DNA of 64,000 bases from Knoellia sinensis KCTC 19936 (lineage in GTDB: Bacteria; Actinomycetota; Actinomycetes; Actinomycetales; Dermatophilaceae), in NCBI RefSeq assembly GCF_000768705.1, contig NZ_AVPJ01000003.1:186001-250000 (forward strand). Reading direction: 5' to 3'. The stretch's first letter is position 1; each line of letters starts with the position of its first letter. The translations under genes were made by a program, and so were the position numbers. Positions 15,279-24,019 of the stretch are shown one piece after another. A model generated the notes under the pieces. That model searched no databases. It saw nothing but the letters and a program-made list of their open reading frames with translations, and was not told where the DNA came from.

Positions 15279-15985
15279 GGAGACTCCAGGGCGTAGCCGA
15301 CGCCGTGCACGGTGCGAACGCGCGCCGCACCGATCTTGGCGCGCAGGGACTTCACGTGACTGTCGAGGGTTCGGGTGCCGGAGGCGTCGGACCACCCCCA
15401 CACCTCGGCCATGAGCTGCTCGCGCGAACGGACCGTGCCGGGCGTTGCGGCCAGCGCGGTCAACAGGTCGAATTCGAGTGGGGTGAGATGAACCTCGGCT
15501 CCGTCGACAGTGACTCGTCGGGCCGGGCCGTCGATCTGGAGCGCCCCGAGGGCAGTCGTCCGGGCTGGCGTGGCTGCGAGTTCGGCCGCGCGCTCGACGC
15601 GACGGAGCAGCGCGTGGGTGCGCGCGACGACCTCACGCATCCGGAACGGCTTGGTGACGTAGTCGTCGGCACCCACGCCGAGGCCCACGAGGATGTCGGT
15701 CTCGTCGTCACGAGCGGTGAGCATGAGCACGGGTACGGGGCGCACGGCCTGGATGCGGCGGCAGACCTCGAGCCCGTCGAACCCCGGGAGCATGACGTCG
15801 AGCACGACGAGATCCGGATTGTGCGTGTTGAACGCCTCGACCGCGCCGGGGCCGTCGTGGGCCTGGTGGACCTGATAGCCCTCCGCACGCAGTCGATCGG
15901 TGACGGCTTGATTGATGGTCGGCTCGTCCTCTACGACGAGCACTGTCGCACCCGACCCGTTCGCGCCCACACCCGTTTCGCTCAT
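15275..15985 (-). CDS. OmpR-family response regulator
   Basis: From ATG 15985 the protein has 236 residues: a receiver domain (VLVVEDEPTIN with the acidic pocket; phosphorylated Asp in DLVVLDVMLPG; LMLTARD; conserved Lys in DYVTKPF) and a winged-helix domain (LTPLEFDLLTALA, then TLDSHVKSLRAKIG and VRTVHGVGYAL). The upstream extension to 16096 is not conserved-looking. It is followed by its kinase with a GTGA overlap. The signal is unknown; membrane stress is a guess from the almost loopless sensor. Confidence 0.92.
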   Translation of the reverse strand: MSETGVGANGSGATVLVVEDEPTINQAVTDRLRAEGYQVHQAHDGPGAVEAFNTHNPDLVVLDVMLPGFDGLEVCRRIQAVRPVPVLMLTARDDETDILVGLGVGADDYVTKPFRMREVVARTHALLRRVERAAELAATPARTTALGALQIDGPARRVTVDGAEVHLTPLEFDLLTALAATPGTVRSREQLMAEVWGWSDASGTRTLDSHVKSLRAKIGAARVRTVHGVGYALESP

Positions 15986-16208
15986 GACACCGACAGTAGG
16001 AGCCTGCCCGTGCGGCGCGTGGGCACGACCTGTGCAGATCTCGTGAAGATGGCACCGCGGGTCAGGGGACGCGGCACCGAATGGGGCGGACGGCATACAC
16101 AGGGATGTATCTGGCGGGTAGCCAAGGCCTCCTTCCCTTCAGCGACCGCGATACGCGCCTGCCGGGGGGCGACTCATGAGGCGATCGCACAACCAGGAGG
16201 GAATCATC

Positions 16209-17978
16209 ATGAAGTCAGCAGCACGGGCGCGTCGTCGCGCCTGTCTCACGAGCGGCGCCGCTCTCGCGGTAGCCGCTCTCGTTGCGCCTGCCGCGATGGC
16301 GGGAACCCAGTCGGGGAACCTCCCCAACGGCGCCGAGATCACCGTGGGCGTCACGTCCCCGGTGGACGGCGACTCCTTCATCGTGCCTGCGGGTGACACG
16401 ACCGTCGACGTGCCCCTGTCGGGGACGGCGAGCATCGCCACGGGCGCGCCCAACACGAGTTGGATCTATGTCGTCGACATCTCCGGTAGCACCGTCAACC
16501 TGATGTGCGATTCGACCCGGACCATCCTTGCGTGCGAGCAGGTGGCCGTGAAGGGACTCAACGACCTCGTGGTCACCGATGGCTCGGCGCTCGAGAGTGC
16601 TGTCGTGGCGTTTGGGACCTCCGCTGAACCGGCGGACATGGACCCCGCCGCCGGAGAGCAGCGCTTCACGCCGCCCTCGGGATCCAACGTCGACACCGTG
16701 ATCGACTCGCTCACGCCGGGCACCATCGGTCAGTTCACCGCGAAGAACGTCGGCACGAGCACGAACTTCGCCGCGGCACTGGCAGCGGCCGACACCGCAG
16801 TCCAGGCAGCGACTGGCACCCAGGTCAACGTCGTGTTCCTGTCCGACGGCATCTCCGAGGCAGGGTCGCTGGCCGCGTTCAACACCGCTCTGAACTCCGT
16901 CGCTGCAGGCGCAACCATCTATCCGTTCGCGGTTGGTGCCGCAGCCTCCTGCACCGTCGGCACCCTGGGCAACCTCCAGGCCATGGCGACCGCCAGTGGG
17001 ACCACGTGTGAGCACGTGACCAACCCCGCGAACCTGCCGGACGTCATCAAGAACGTGACCGCGACGTCGCTCACCGGGCTCACCGTGACGCTCGACGGCA
17101 ACCCCGTCGCGGCCACCACGAGCACCGCCCTCCCCACTGCGGGGCCGGCGGACATCACGTGGACGGCACCGGGCAACGACCTGGCACCGGGCACCCACGA
17201 GGTGTGCGCGACGGCGTCCGGGCTCGGCCCGGCAAGTGACGACACCGCCACGGGGTCGGTCACGCGTTGCGAGTCCTTCTCGGTCTTCGGCTTCGCACTC
17301 ACGCCGCCGACGGCGACCAATGAGTTGGGCTCGGACGACACCCACACGGTGACGGCGACGGTCACCGGACCGGCCTCTGATCTGGGTGGTCACAAGGTCG
17401 ACTTCTCGATCTCGGCCGGTCCGAACGCCGGTGACTCCGGGACCTGTGCCCCGGCGTCCTGCGAGACCAACGCCTCGGGTGTCGTGACCTTCACCTACAC
17501 GGTTCCGGTGGAGCCGGACTCGCTCGGCACCGACACGATCACCGCCGTCGGCCACATCGACGGACACGACGCCACTCGCACGGCGTCCAAGCTGTGGCAG
17601 GACACCACGCCGCCGGTCGCCCAGTGCGTCCCGTCGACGAACCCGGGCGGCAACGAGCCGCAGGCACCGGGCAACGGCGGCCAGGGTCAGAACCAGGACG
17701 GCTTCTATCGTCTCGTCGCCACCGATGACGTGTGGCCTGCCTCTGACCTCGACCTCTTCGTCAAGGACGACGGCAGCTCCACGACCTGGGGTCCCTTCGC
17801 CGTCGACACCGACATCAAGTACGTCGAGGCCAACGGTGCGAACCCCAGTCAGAAGCCCGGCAGCGGCGCTGTCGAGTGGAACCTCAAGGGCAAGGGTGAC
17901 GCCGAGGTCTACGCCATCGACGGGTCGGGGAACCGCTCCGCGTCGGTGAAGTGCCTCGTGCCGAACGCCCCGCAGTGA
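16209..17978 (+). CDS. Secreted von Willebrand factor A domain protein
   Basis: The 589-residue protein starts at ATG 16209 behind an AGGAGGG ribosome-binding site. A basic signal peptide (MKSAARARRRACLTS, then a hydrophobic core to AAMA, cleavage near residue 31) exports it. A VWA domain follows with MIDAS residues in VVDISGSTVN near residue 90 and FLSDGISEAG, then a Big-like/Ig-like module around residues 370-460 (SDDTHTVTATVTGPASDLGG) and a C-terminal beta-rich part with paired cysteines. Eight or more cysteines suggest disulfide bonds outside the cell. No LPXTG or transmembrane anchor is seen, so it is probably released or bound non-covalently. Ligand unknown. It stands alone between the divergent two-component operon and a terminator. 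Confidence 0.82.
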   Translation: MKSAARARRRACLTSGAALAVAALVAPAAMAGTQSGNLPNGAEITVGVTSPVDGDSFIVPAGDTTVDVPLSGTASIATGAPNTSWIYVVDISGSTVNLMCDSTRTILACEQVAVKGLNDLVVTDGSALESAVVAFGTSAEPADMDPAAGEQRFTPPSGSNVDTVIDSLTPGTIGQFTAKNVGTSTNFAAALAAADTAVQAATGTQVNVVFLSDGISEAGSLAAFNTALNSVAAGATIYPFAVGAAASCTVGTLGNLQAMATASGTTCEHVTNPANLPDVIKNVTATSLTGLTVTLDGNPVAATTSTALPTAGPADITWTAPGNDLAPGTHEVCATASGLGPASDDTATGSVTRCESFSVFGFALTPPTATNELGSDDTHTVTATVTGPASDLGGHKVDFSISAGPNAGDSGTCAPASCETNASGVVTFTYTVPVEPDSLGTDTITAVGHIDGHDATRTASKLWQDTTPPVAQCVPSTNPGGNEPQAPGNGGQGQNQDGFYRLVATDDVWPASDLDLFVKDDGSSTTWGPFAVDTDIKYVEANGANPSQKPGSGAVEWNLKGKGDAEVYAIDGSGNRSASVKCLVPNAPQ

Positions 17979-18008
17979 TCCCACCGCAAGGCTGAATCAC
18001 TCACTCGC

Positions 18009-18042
18009 ACACCGCTCCTCGGCTCAGGCCGGGGAGCGGTGT
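18009..18042. terminator. Bidirectional terminator between VWA and GlxA-type genes
   Basis: ACACCGCTCC (18009-18018) pairs with GGAGCGGTGT (18033-18042). It starts 31 bases past the VWA stop, and the convergent regulator gene ends inside the loop at 18024. No U-tract. Confidence 0.6.
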
Positions 18043-18980
18043 CGCGTCCGGAACACAGTGGGGGTGAGCCCGGTGCCCTGGGAGAAGTGGTGACGCAGAA
18101 GTGCTGCGCTACCGAAGCCGACGTCGCCGGCGATCTGCTCGATCGACAGGTCCGTCTCCTCGAGGAGTTCGCGAGCCCTCAGCACCCGCTGATCGGTCAC
18201 CCATTGGTGAGGTGTCGTGCCGGTCTCGGCGACGAACCTCCGCGCGAACGTGCGCGATGACATCGCTGCCCGTCGGGCCAGTTGGGGCACCGTGTGCGTC
18301 TCATCGAGGTGCTCCACGAGCCACTCGAGCGTCGGCCCCAGACTCTCGCATTCGGTGATGGGAACGGGACGATCGATGAATTGGCGCTGGCCACCGTCTC
18401 GGTGGGGTGAGACGACCATCCGGCGGGCGATGCGGTTCGCCACCGCGGCCCCGTGCTCGGCGCGCACGAGGTGCAGGCAAGCGTCGATCCCGGCCGCGGT
18501 GCCCGCGCTCGTGATCACGGTGCCGTCGTGCGCATAGAGCACGTCCGGGTTGACCTTGGCCAGCGGGTACGCCGCGGCGAGCGCATCGGAGTGCAGCCAG
18601 TGCGTCGTGCACTCACGCCCATCCAGGACACCGGCGGCACCGAGGGTGAAGGCACCCGAACAGACCGACAGGACATACGCCCCGCGATCGACAGCGTCCC
18701 TCACCACCTGCTTCACGGCCTCGGACGGTGCGTATGCCGTGGGGCTGGCCGGGATGGCGACGAGGTCTGCGTCGCTGGTCGCCTCCAACCCGTGGGGCGC
18801 GGTCAGGACGACACCGGAGTCGGTACTCAACGGCATACCCGGCCTCTCGGAGCAGACCCGGAAGTCGATCGGCGGCACACCCTCAGCGGTCCGGTCGATG
18901 CCGAACACCTCGTTGAGGACACCGAACTCGAAGAGCGCGACGGGATCCTGGAGGACGACGGCGACGGAACGGAGGGCCAT
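18024..18980 (-). CDS. GlxA-type AraC-family transcriptional regulator (DJ-1/PfpI-like N-terminus)
   Basis: The 318 residues from ATG 18980 comprise an N-terminal DJ-1/PfpI-like domain (SVAVVLQDPVALFEFGVLNE; VLSVCSGAFTLGAAGVLDG with the nucleophile-elbow cysteine; TTHWLHSDALA) and a C-terminal AraC domain with two helix-turn-helix motifs (VPQLARRAAMSSRTFARRF and IEQIAGDVGFGSAALLRHHF). This architecture is the GlxA family of transcription regulators; the effector is unknown. The 90-base gap to the divergent small membrane-protein gene at 19071 holds repeated GGCAG/CTGCC elements around 18990-19042 that could be its binding site. Confidence 0.88.
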   Translation of the reverse strand: MALRSVAVVLQDPVALFEFGVLNEVFGIDRTAEGVPPIDFRVCSERPGMPLSTDSGVVLTAPHGLEATSDADLVAIPASPTAYAPSEAVKQVVRDAVDRGAYVLSVCSGAFTLGAAGVLDGRECTTHWLHSDALAAAYPLAKVNPDVLYAHDGTVITSAGTAAGIDACLHLVRAEHGAAVANRIARRMVVSPHRDGGQRQFIDRPVPITECESLGPTLEWLVEHLDETHTVPQLARRAAMSSRTFARRFVAETGTTPHQWVTDQRVLRARELLEETDLSIEQIAGDVGFGSAALLRHHFSQGTGLTPTVFRTRHRSPA

Positions 18981-19070
18981 CTCTGCAGCATGACACTGTG
19001 GCAGCATTTTGTGCAAGAGGGGCAGTTCTGCCACTCGTGGCAGGATGTGGTCGGGCATCAAACTTATGCC

Positions 19071-19271
19071 ATGAGCACATACATCGCAGACCTGGCCCCC
19101 ATCGTCTTCTCCCTCGTCCTCGTCGCGCTGTTCGTCTGGGCGCTCGAGCGCAGCAACCGTCGCCACCCCACCGCCCCGTGGGCCGACGAATGGCGCCACC
19201 ACGTCGACCAGGACGCCGACCACCGGCGCAGCGAGCACGACTGGGACGCGTACTACCACCGCACGGCCTGA
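19071..19271 (+). CDS. Small single-pass membrane protein
   Basis: The 66 residues from ATG 19071 start MSTYIADLAPIVFSLVLVAL, one transmembrane helix to about residue 24, then a hydrophilic tail rich in His, Asp, Trp and Arg (ADEWRHHVDQDADHRRSEHDWDAYYHR). No family is known to me. The divergent GlxA-type regulator lies 90 bases away and may control it. The hairpin at 19291-19364 follows. Confidence 0.6.
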   Translation: MSTYIADLAPIVFSLVLVALFVWALERSNRRHPTAPWADEWRHHVDQDADHRRSEHDWDAYYHRTA

Positions 19272-19290
19272 CCGCCCGCGCTCGTCAACT

Positions 19291-19364
19291 CGGCTCGGGA
19301 GCCGGGTTACCCCTCCAGAGCCGGGTTGACGAGGCTCGGGAGCGGCAGCCCGGCTCCCGAGCCG
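19291..19364. terminator. Nested inverted repeats between convergent genes
   Basis: CGGCTCGGGAGCCGGG (19291-19306) is perfectly complementary to 19349-19364, and each arm is itself nearly palindromic (CGGCTC/GAGCCG). A bidirectional terminator between the small membrane-protein gene and coxG is likely. The spacer repeats pieces of the arm (GAGCCGGGTT, GGCTCGGGAG), so alternative foldings exist. Confidence 0.5.
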
Positions 19365-19390
19365 ACTGTGCGCGAGGTGGGACTCGTCAG

Positions 19391-20089
19391 TCAGTTGCGG
19401 TCGCGACCGAAGGCGTATCCGATGAGGACACCGATGAGGCCGGCGACGGCATACGGGCCCCACTGCTTGACCGCCGAGGGCATCGCCACGGCACCGAGGT
19501 CGATGGCGTCGTCAACGGGTCTGGCCCGCGGCCGACCGCGTGGGTCGGGCCCAGACGACATCGCTGCCGCCGGCCAGGCGTCAGGGTCAGCGCCCGCCGG
19601 CGCAGGAACGTCACTGGCTCCGGCAGCGGCGGCACTCTCCTCCTGCGGGGCATTGAACTGGTCCTCGATGCACTCGACGAACTGGCGGAGCAACTTGTCC
19701 GACACGTCCTGCATCACCCCGCGACCGAACTGCGCGGGCTTGCCGGTGATGGCGAGATCCGTGGCGACATCGACGCGCGTCTGGTCGCCCTCGGACGTCA
19801 ACTGCATCGTCACCGTTGCGCCGGCGGTGCCGTTGCCGCGCTTGTCCTTGCCCTTCGCGTCGATGACCGCTCGATGGGCTTCGGGGTCGCGCTCGAGGAA
19901 GGTCCCGGAGCCGGCGTAGACAAGAGCAATGGGTCCGAGCTTGACCTTGACCGTCCCGGAGAAGCCGTCGTCGGTGACGTCGGTGACCGTTGCGCCCGGG
20001 AAGCAGCCACCGACCCGCTCCAGGTCCAGCAGGCCCTCCCACACCGCGTCGATGCCGGCCGGAACGGTGAAGGTGTGCGTCAGCTCCAC
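19391..20089 (-). CDS. coxG: CoxG-like SRPBCC protein with C-terminal membrane anchor
   Basis: The 232 residues from GTG 20089 begin with an SRPBCC (START-like) fold: ELTHTFTVPAGIDAVWEGLLD, GCFPGATV, then GPIALVYAGSGTFLERD and a long C-terminal helix. This is the carbon monoxide dehydrogenase subunit G (CoxG) family. A Pro/Ala linker follows, and residues 205-228 form one transmembrane helix (GPYAVAGLIGVLIGYAFG). In the family CoxG is thought to help recruit the CODH to the membrane, and the tail helix fits that. It is the last gene of the cox operon, 7 bases after coxM. Confidence 0.82.
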   Translation of the reverse strand: MELTHTFTVPAGIDAVWEGLLDLERVGGCFPGATVTDVTDDGFSGTVKVKLGPIALVYAGSGTFLERDPEAHRAVIDAKGKDKRGNGTAGATVTMQLTSEGDQTRVDVATDLAITGKPAQFGRGVMQDVSDKLLRQFVECIEDQFNAPQEESAAAAGASDVPAPAGADPDAWPAAAMSSGPDPRGRPRARPVDDAIDLGAVAMPSAVKQWGPYAVAGLIGVLIGYAFGRDRN

Positions 20090-20096
20090 GACGGCC

Positions 20097-20951
20097 TCAG
20101 CCCCCAGCGGCGGCGAGGACCGCGCGCCGAGTGAGCACCGGCGCCAGGGCCCGGCGATAGTCGGCGCTGCCGTTGAGATCGCTCGGCGGATCGGTGCCCT
20201 CGGCGGCCGCGGCGCAGGCCTCACGGATTGCCTCGTCCGAGGCCGACGCACCCACGAGAGCCGCCTCGACAGCCGTCGCACGCAGTGGCGTGGAGCCCAT
20301 GTTGGTCAGCCCGATGGCGGCCTCCGCGATCGTGCCGCCGTCCACCCGGACCGTGGCCGCGACGGCGACGATCGACCACTGGTGGGCGACTCGGACGAAC
20401 TTCTCGTAGTGGCCGCCCCAACCGGTGTGCTTCGGGATGCGGATCGCGGTCAGCAGTTCCCCCTCGGCAACGGCCGTCTCGAAGAGGTCTTGGAAGAAGT
20501 CGGACGCTGCAACGGTGCGCTCTCCCCCACTTCCGGTGATGACGAACTCCGTGCCCAGGGCGAGGGCCGGCGCGCCGACATCGCCCGCCGGGTCGGCGTG
20601 CACGAGTGCTCCGCCAACCGTGCCGCGGTGCCGGATCTGGGGATCGGCGACCTCCTTGAGGGCGGCGTGCAGAACAGCCGCGTGCTCGCTCACAGCGGCG
20701 GATGCGAGGGCGTCGGCATAGGTCGTCATGGCGCCGATGACGAGGTGGTCACCGTCCTCACGGACCCCGCGCAACTCCTCGATGCGGCCCAGATCGACGA
20801 CCTTCTCGGGTGCGTTGAGCCGCATCCGGAGGATCGGCAGGAGACTCTGCCCACCGGCCAGCACCTTGGCGTCGTCGCCGGCCTCGGCGAGGGCCGTGAG
20901 TGCCTCTGCCACCGACGTCGGAGCGACGTAGTCAAACGATGCGGGGATCAT
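20097..20951 (-). CDS. coxM: CO dehydrogenase/xanthine dehydrogenase-type FAD subunit
   Basis: The 284-residue medium subunit carries both FAD signatures of this family: AGGQSLLPILRMRL near residues 32-45 and the TIGG-type motif GTVGGALVHADPAGD near residues 110-124. A CO_deh_flav_C domain follows. It passes electrons from the Fe/S subunit to the acceptor. The start overlaps the coxL stop as ATGA. Confidence 0.93.
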   Translation of the reverse strand: MIPASFDYVAPTSVAEALTALAEAGDDAKVLAGGQSLLPILRMRLNAPEKVVDLGRIEELRGVREDGDHLVIGAMTTYADALASAAVSEHAAVLHAALKEVADPQIRHRGTVGGALVHADPAGDVGAPALALGTEFVITGSGGERTVAASDFFQDLFETAVAEGELLTAIRIPKHTGWGGHYEKFVRVAHQWSIVAVAATVRVDGGTIAEAAIGLTNMGSTPLRATAVEAALVGASASDEAIREACAAAAEGTDPPSDLNGSADYRRALAPVLTRRAVLAAAGG

Positions 20952-23437
20952 CGGTCCGCTCCTTCGGCCGAGGAGCCGGGATCATCCTGATTGGCTGCGC
21001 CGGACTCGAAGTGCGGCTGGGCGTTGTCGGTGGTGGACCCTGCCGTGTCCGACCCGGCCGTCTGGATCGCGCTCCACACCCGCTCCGGCGTGCACGGCAT
21101 GACGATGTCGTTGACTCCCATGGGGCGCAGGGCATCCACGATGGCGTTGACGACTGCCGGGGTCGAGGCGATCGTGCCCGCCTCCCCAACCCCCTTGGTG
21201 CCAAGGGTGTTCGTCGTGGACGGCGTCGTGGTGTGGTCGGTGACGTACGAGATGGTGTCGGCCGCCGTGGGCAAGGTGTAGTCGACGAACGACCCGGTCA
21301 CGAGCGTGCCGTTCTCGTCGAACACTGCTTCCTCCCAGAGTGCCTGGGCCACGCCCTGGACGATGCCGCCATGTTCTTGCCCGGCCACGATGAGCGGGTT
21401 GATGACGGTGCCGATGTCGTCGACCGCGACATAGGCACGCATCGTGCTCGCGCCGGTCTCGGTGTCGACCTCCATGGCGCACAGGTGGGTGCCATGCGGG
21501 AACGAGAACGTGTTCGCGTCGAACGTCGCCTCGGAGTCGATGATCGGTTCGATGTCCTCCGGGAAGACGTGCGAGGTCCACGTCGCCATCGCGATCTCTC
21601 CGAGAGTCAGGCCCTTGTCCGTGCCCTTGACCCCGAACCGACCTGCCATGAATTCGAGGTCGTCGGCGTTGGCCTCGAGCAGGTGTGCCGCAATGGGTTT
21701 GGCCTTCTCGATGACCTTGTCTGCGGCGCGCACGAGGGCCTCGCCCCCGAGGACGAGGGACCGAGAGCCGTAGGTGTCCAGACCTCTGGGCGCAACGAGT
21801 GTGTCGCCATGGAGCACCTCGACGTCCTCGAAGGCCACACCGAGGCGATCAGCGACGATCTGGCTCCACGCCGTCTCGTGCCCCTGACCGTGGGCCGACG
21901 CGCCGGTCACGACCTCGACCTTGCCCGTCGCGAGCATCCTGATGGCGGCGTGCTCCCAGCCGCCCGCGCCGTAGTTGAGGGCGCCAAGAATTCGTGAGGG
22001 CGCGAGTCCGCACATCTCGGTGAAGGTCGACACGCCAATGCCGAGCTGCACCGGATCCTTGCGATCGCGGCGTTCCTGCTGCTCCCGCCGCAACCCGTCG
22101 TAGCCGAACAGTTCCTTGGCACGTGCTGTCGCCGCTTCGTAGTTGCCCGAGTCGTAGGTCATGCCCGCGACGGAGGTGAACGGGAACTCCTCGTGGGTGA
22201 TCCAGTTCTTCTCCCGGATCTCGAGCGGATCAACGCCGACCTCGGCGGCGAGTTCGTCCATGATTCGTTCGATCCCGAAGGTCGCCTCGGGGCGCCCGGC
22301 TCCGCGATAGGCGTCCACCCAGGTCTTGTTCGTGTAGACCGTCTGACAGTTGAACTGGTAGGCGGGGAACTTGTAGATCGCGTTGAACATCCACGCCCCG
22401 AGGACGGGCACACCTCCACCGAGGATCGCCGCGTAGGCCCCGAGGTCCGCGAGCAACTCGACCTTGAGCCCCGTGACCGCGCCATCCTTCGTCGCAGCGA
22501 GGGTGAGCTTCTGCCACTGGTCGCGACCGTGGTGGCAGGAGACCATCGTCTCGGACCGCGTCTCGGTGTACTTGCACGGCTTGCCCAGGCGTCGGGCCGC
22601 GGCAAGCGTGATGAACTCCTCCGGAGTGGTCTGGAGCTTGCCGCCGAAGCCACCCCCGACGTCGGGAGCGATGACCCGGATCTTCGCCTCGGAGATGCCC
22701 GTGGTCGCTGCAATGAGGAACCGGAGGATGTGCGGGATCTGGGTCGCGGTCCAGATGGTGATCTGCTCCCCTGTGGGGTCGACCACGGTGGATCGAGGCT
22801 CCATGAACGCCGGGATGAGCCGCTGGTTGCGGTATTCGCGTTCGATGACGATGCCGCTCTCGCGCGCTGTCGCGATCGCCTCGTCGACGTTGCCACCGGT
22901 CCCGGCCTCGGCTGAGTCGAGCTTCCAGAAGTCGGACTTGTTGGTGCCGAGGTCCGGGTGGACCAGAACCGTGTCCTTCATCGCTTCCCGGGCGTCGAAG
23001 ACCGCTGGCAGCTCGTCATAATCCACGTCGACGAGTTCCGCGGCATCACGCGCCTCCGCCGCCGAACGCGCCACCACGCACGCGACGATCTCGCCGGTGC
23101 AGGCGACCCGGTCCACGGCCATGGGCAAGTGGCCGGGCGTCTTCTGCTCGGCCGACAGCGGCCAGGCGTTGGCGATCGCGCCCTGCGTGTCCTTGATGTC
23201 GGCGCCGGTGATGACGGCGACGACACCAGAGGCTGCCTTCGCCTCCTCGACGTCGATGTTGCTGATCGTCGCGTGCGCGACCGGACTGCGCACCATCGCC
23301 AGGTGCAGCATCCCCGGGAGGACGATGTTGTCGGTCCACTTCGTGCGACCCGTGATGAGCCGTTGGTCCTCCTTGCGCCGCCTGTCCCGCCCGATCTCGG
23401 GCGCGGCCCCGGCCGGGCGATCGTCGACGGCGGTCAT
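20948..23437 (-). CDS. coxL: Form II CO dehydrogenase-like molybdenum subunit
   Basis: The 829 residues from ATG 23437 form the large molybdopterin subunit of the xanthine oxidase family (TGRTKWTDNIVLPGMLHLAM at the start of the small Mo domain; GGGFGGKLQTTPEEF; GASAHGQGHETAWSQI; GVGEAGTIASTPAVVNAI at the C-terminus with the catalytic Glu in GEAG). The loop that separates CODH forms reads AYRGAGR at residues 376-382. This is the form II signature; the form I AYRCSFR loop with the Cu-ligand cysteine is absent. CO oxidation is therefore not assured, and another aldehyde or heterocycle may be the substrate. It is translationally coupled to coxS (upstream) and coxM (downstream). Confidence 0.92.
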   Translation of the reverse strand: MTAVDDRPAGAAPEIGRDRRRKEDQRLITGRTKWTDNIVLPGMLHLAMVRSPVAHATISNIDVEEAKAASGVVAVITGADIKDTQGAIANAWPLSAEQKTPGHLPMAVDRVACTGEIVACVVARSAAEARDAAELVDVDYDELPAVFDAREAMKDTVLVHPDLGTNKSDFWKLDSAEAGTGGNVDEAIATARESGIVIEREYRNQRLIPAFMEPRSTVVDPTGEQITIWTATQIPHILRFLIAATTGISEAKIRVIAPDVGGGFGGKLQTTPEEFITLAAARRLGKPCKYTETRSETMVSCHHGRDQWQKLTLAATKDGAVTGLKVELLADLGAYAAILGGGVPVLGAWMFNAIYKFPAYQFNCQTVYTNKTWVDAYRGAGRPEATFGIERIMDELAAEVGVDPLEIREKNWITHEEFPFTSVAGMTYDSGNYEAATARAKELFGYDGLRREQQERRDRKDPVQLGIGVSTFTEMCGLAPSRILGALNYGAGGWEHAAIRMLATGKVEVVTGASAHGQGHETAWSQIVADRLGVAFEDVEVLHGDTLVAPRGLDTYGSRSLVLGGEALVRAADKVIEKAKPIAAHLLEANADDLEFMAGRFGVKGTDKGLTLGEIAMATWTSHVFPEDIEPIIDSEATFDANTFSFPHGTHLCAMEVDTETGASTMRAYVAVDDIGTVINPLIVAGQEHGGIVQGVAQALWEEAVFDENGTLVTGSFVDYTLPTAADTISYVTDHTTTPSTTNTLGTKGVGEAGTIASTPAVVNAIVDALRPMGVNDIVMPCTPERVWSAIQTAGSDTAGSTTDNAQPHFESGAANQDDPGSSAEGADR

Positions 23438-23916
23438 GACCGCGCTCCCGAGGTCTCGCCCTGACCGGCAACCTGTTGCACGGCGCGGACGATGTTGTGG
23501 TAGCCCGTGCACCGACAGAGGTTGCCCTCGAGCCCCACCCGGATCTCCTCTTCGGAGGGGTCCGGGTTGTCGTTCAGGACATCGATGGCCTGCATGATCA
23601 TGCCGGGTGTGCAGTAGCCGCACTGGAGTGCGTGGCACTCGTGGAACGCCTGCTGCATGGGGTGCAGTTCACCGTTCTGCGACAGGCCCTCGATGGTCGT
23701 CACCTCGTGACCATCAGCCTGGACGGCAAGAACGTTGCAGGACTTGACGCTACGACCGTCGAGATGGACGGTGCACGCGCCACAGTTGCTCGTATCGCAG
23801 CCGATCACGGTCCCTGTCTTCCCCACCACCTCCCGCAGGTAGTGGACGAGGAGCATGCGTGGCTCCACCTCGTCGCTGTAGGACGTGCCGTCGACCGTGA
23901 CCGTGATCCGAGTCAT
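23434..23916 (-). CDS. coxS: CO dehydrogenase-type [2Fe-2S] small subunit
   Basis: The 160-residue subunit holds two [2Fe-2S] clusters: a plant-ferredoxin type in [16 protein letters not shown] near residues 39-54 and the helical-bundle type in QCGYCTPGM and LCRCTGY. It shuttles electrons between the Mo site and FAD. No signal peptide, consistent with a cytoplasmic complex. Its stop overlaps the coxL ATG as ATGA. A 103-base gap separates it from xdhC and may hold a second promoter. Confidence 0.93.
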   Translation of the reverse strand: MTRITVTVDGTSYSDEVEPRMLLVHYLREVVGKTGTVIGCDTSNCGACTVHLDGRSVKSCNVLAVQADGHEVTTIEGLSQNGELHPMQQAFHECHALQCGYCTPGMIMQAIDVLNDNPDPSEEEIRVGLEGNLCRCTGYHNIVRAVQQVAGQGETSGARS

Positions 23917-24019
23917 CGTTGACTCTCCTCGCCGGGGGGATGCGGATGTGACTGATCTTTCACTGATCGGAGGACCGCGACAAGGGTTCGCCGAGATTCA
24001 CAGCCGCAGACCCATGGCC

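Noticed and set aside
12609-15401. Start of the kinase at 15401
   Set aside because: The extra N-terminal residues are antisense of the response-regulator gene; GTG 15278 overlaps its stop as GTGA with a GGAG site.
16215-17984. A 589-residue minus-strand frame opposite the VWA gene
   Set aside because: Mirror of the VWA coding frame; Arg/Gly/Val-rich, no motif, and the VWA protein has a signal peptide, ribosome-binding site and MIDAS motif.
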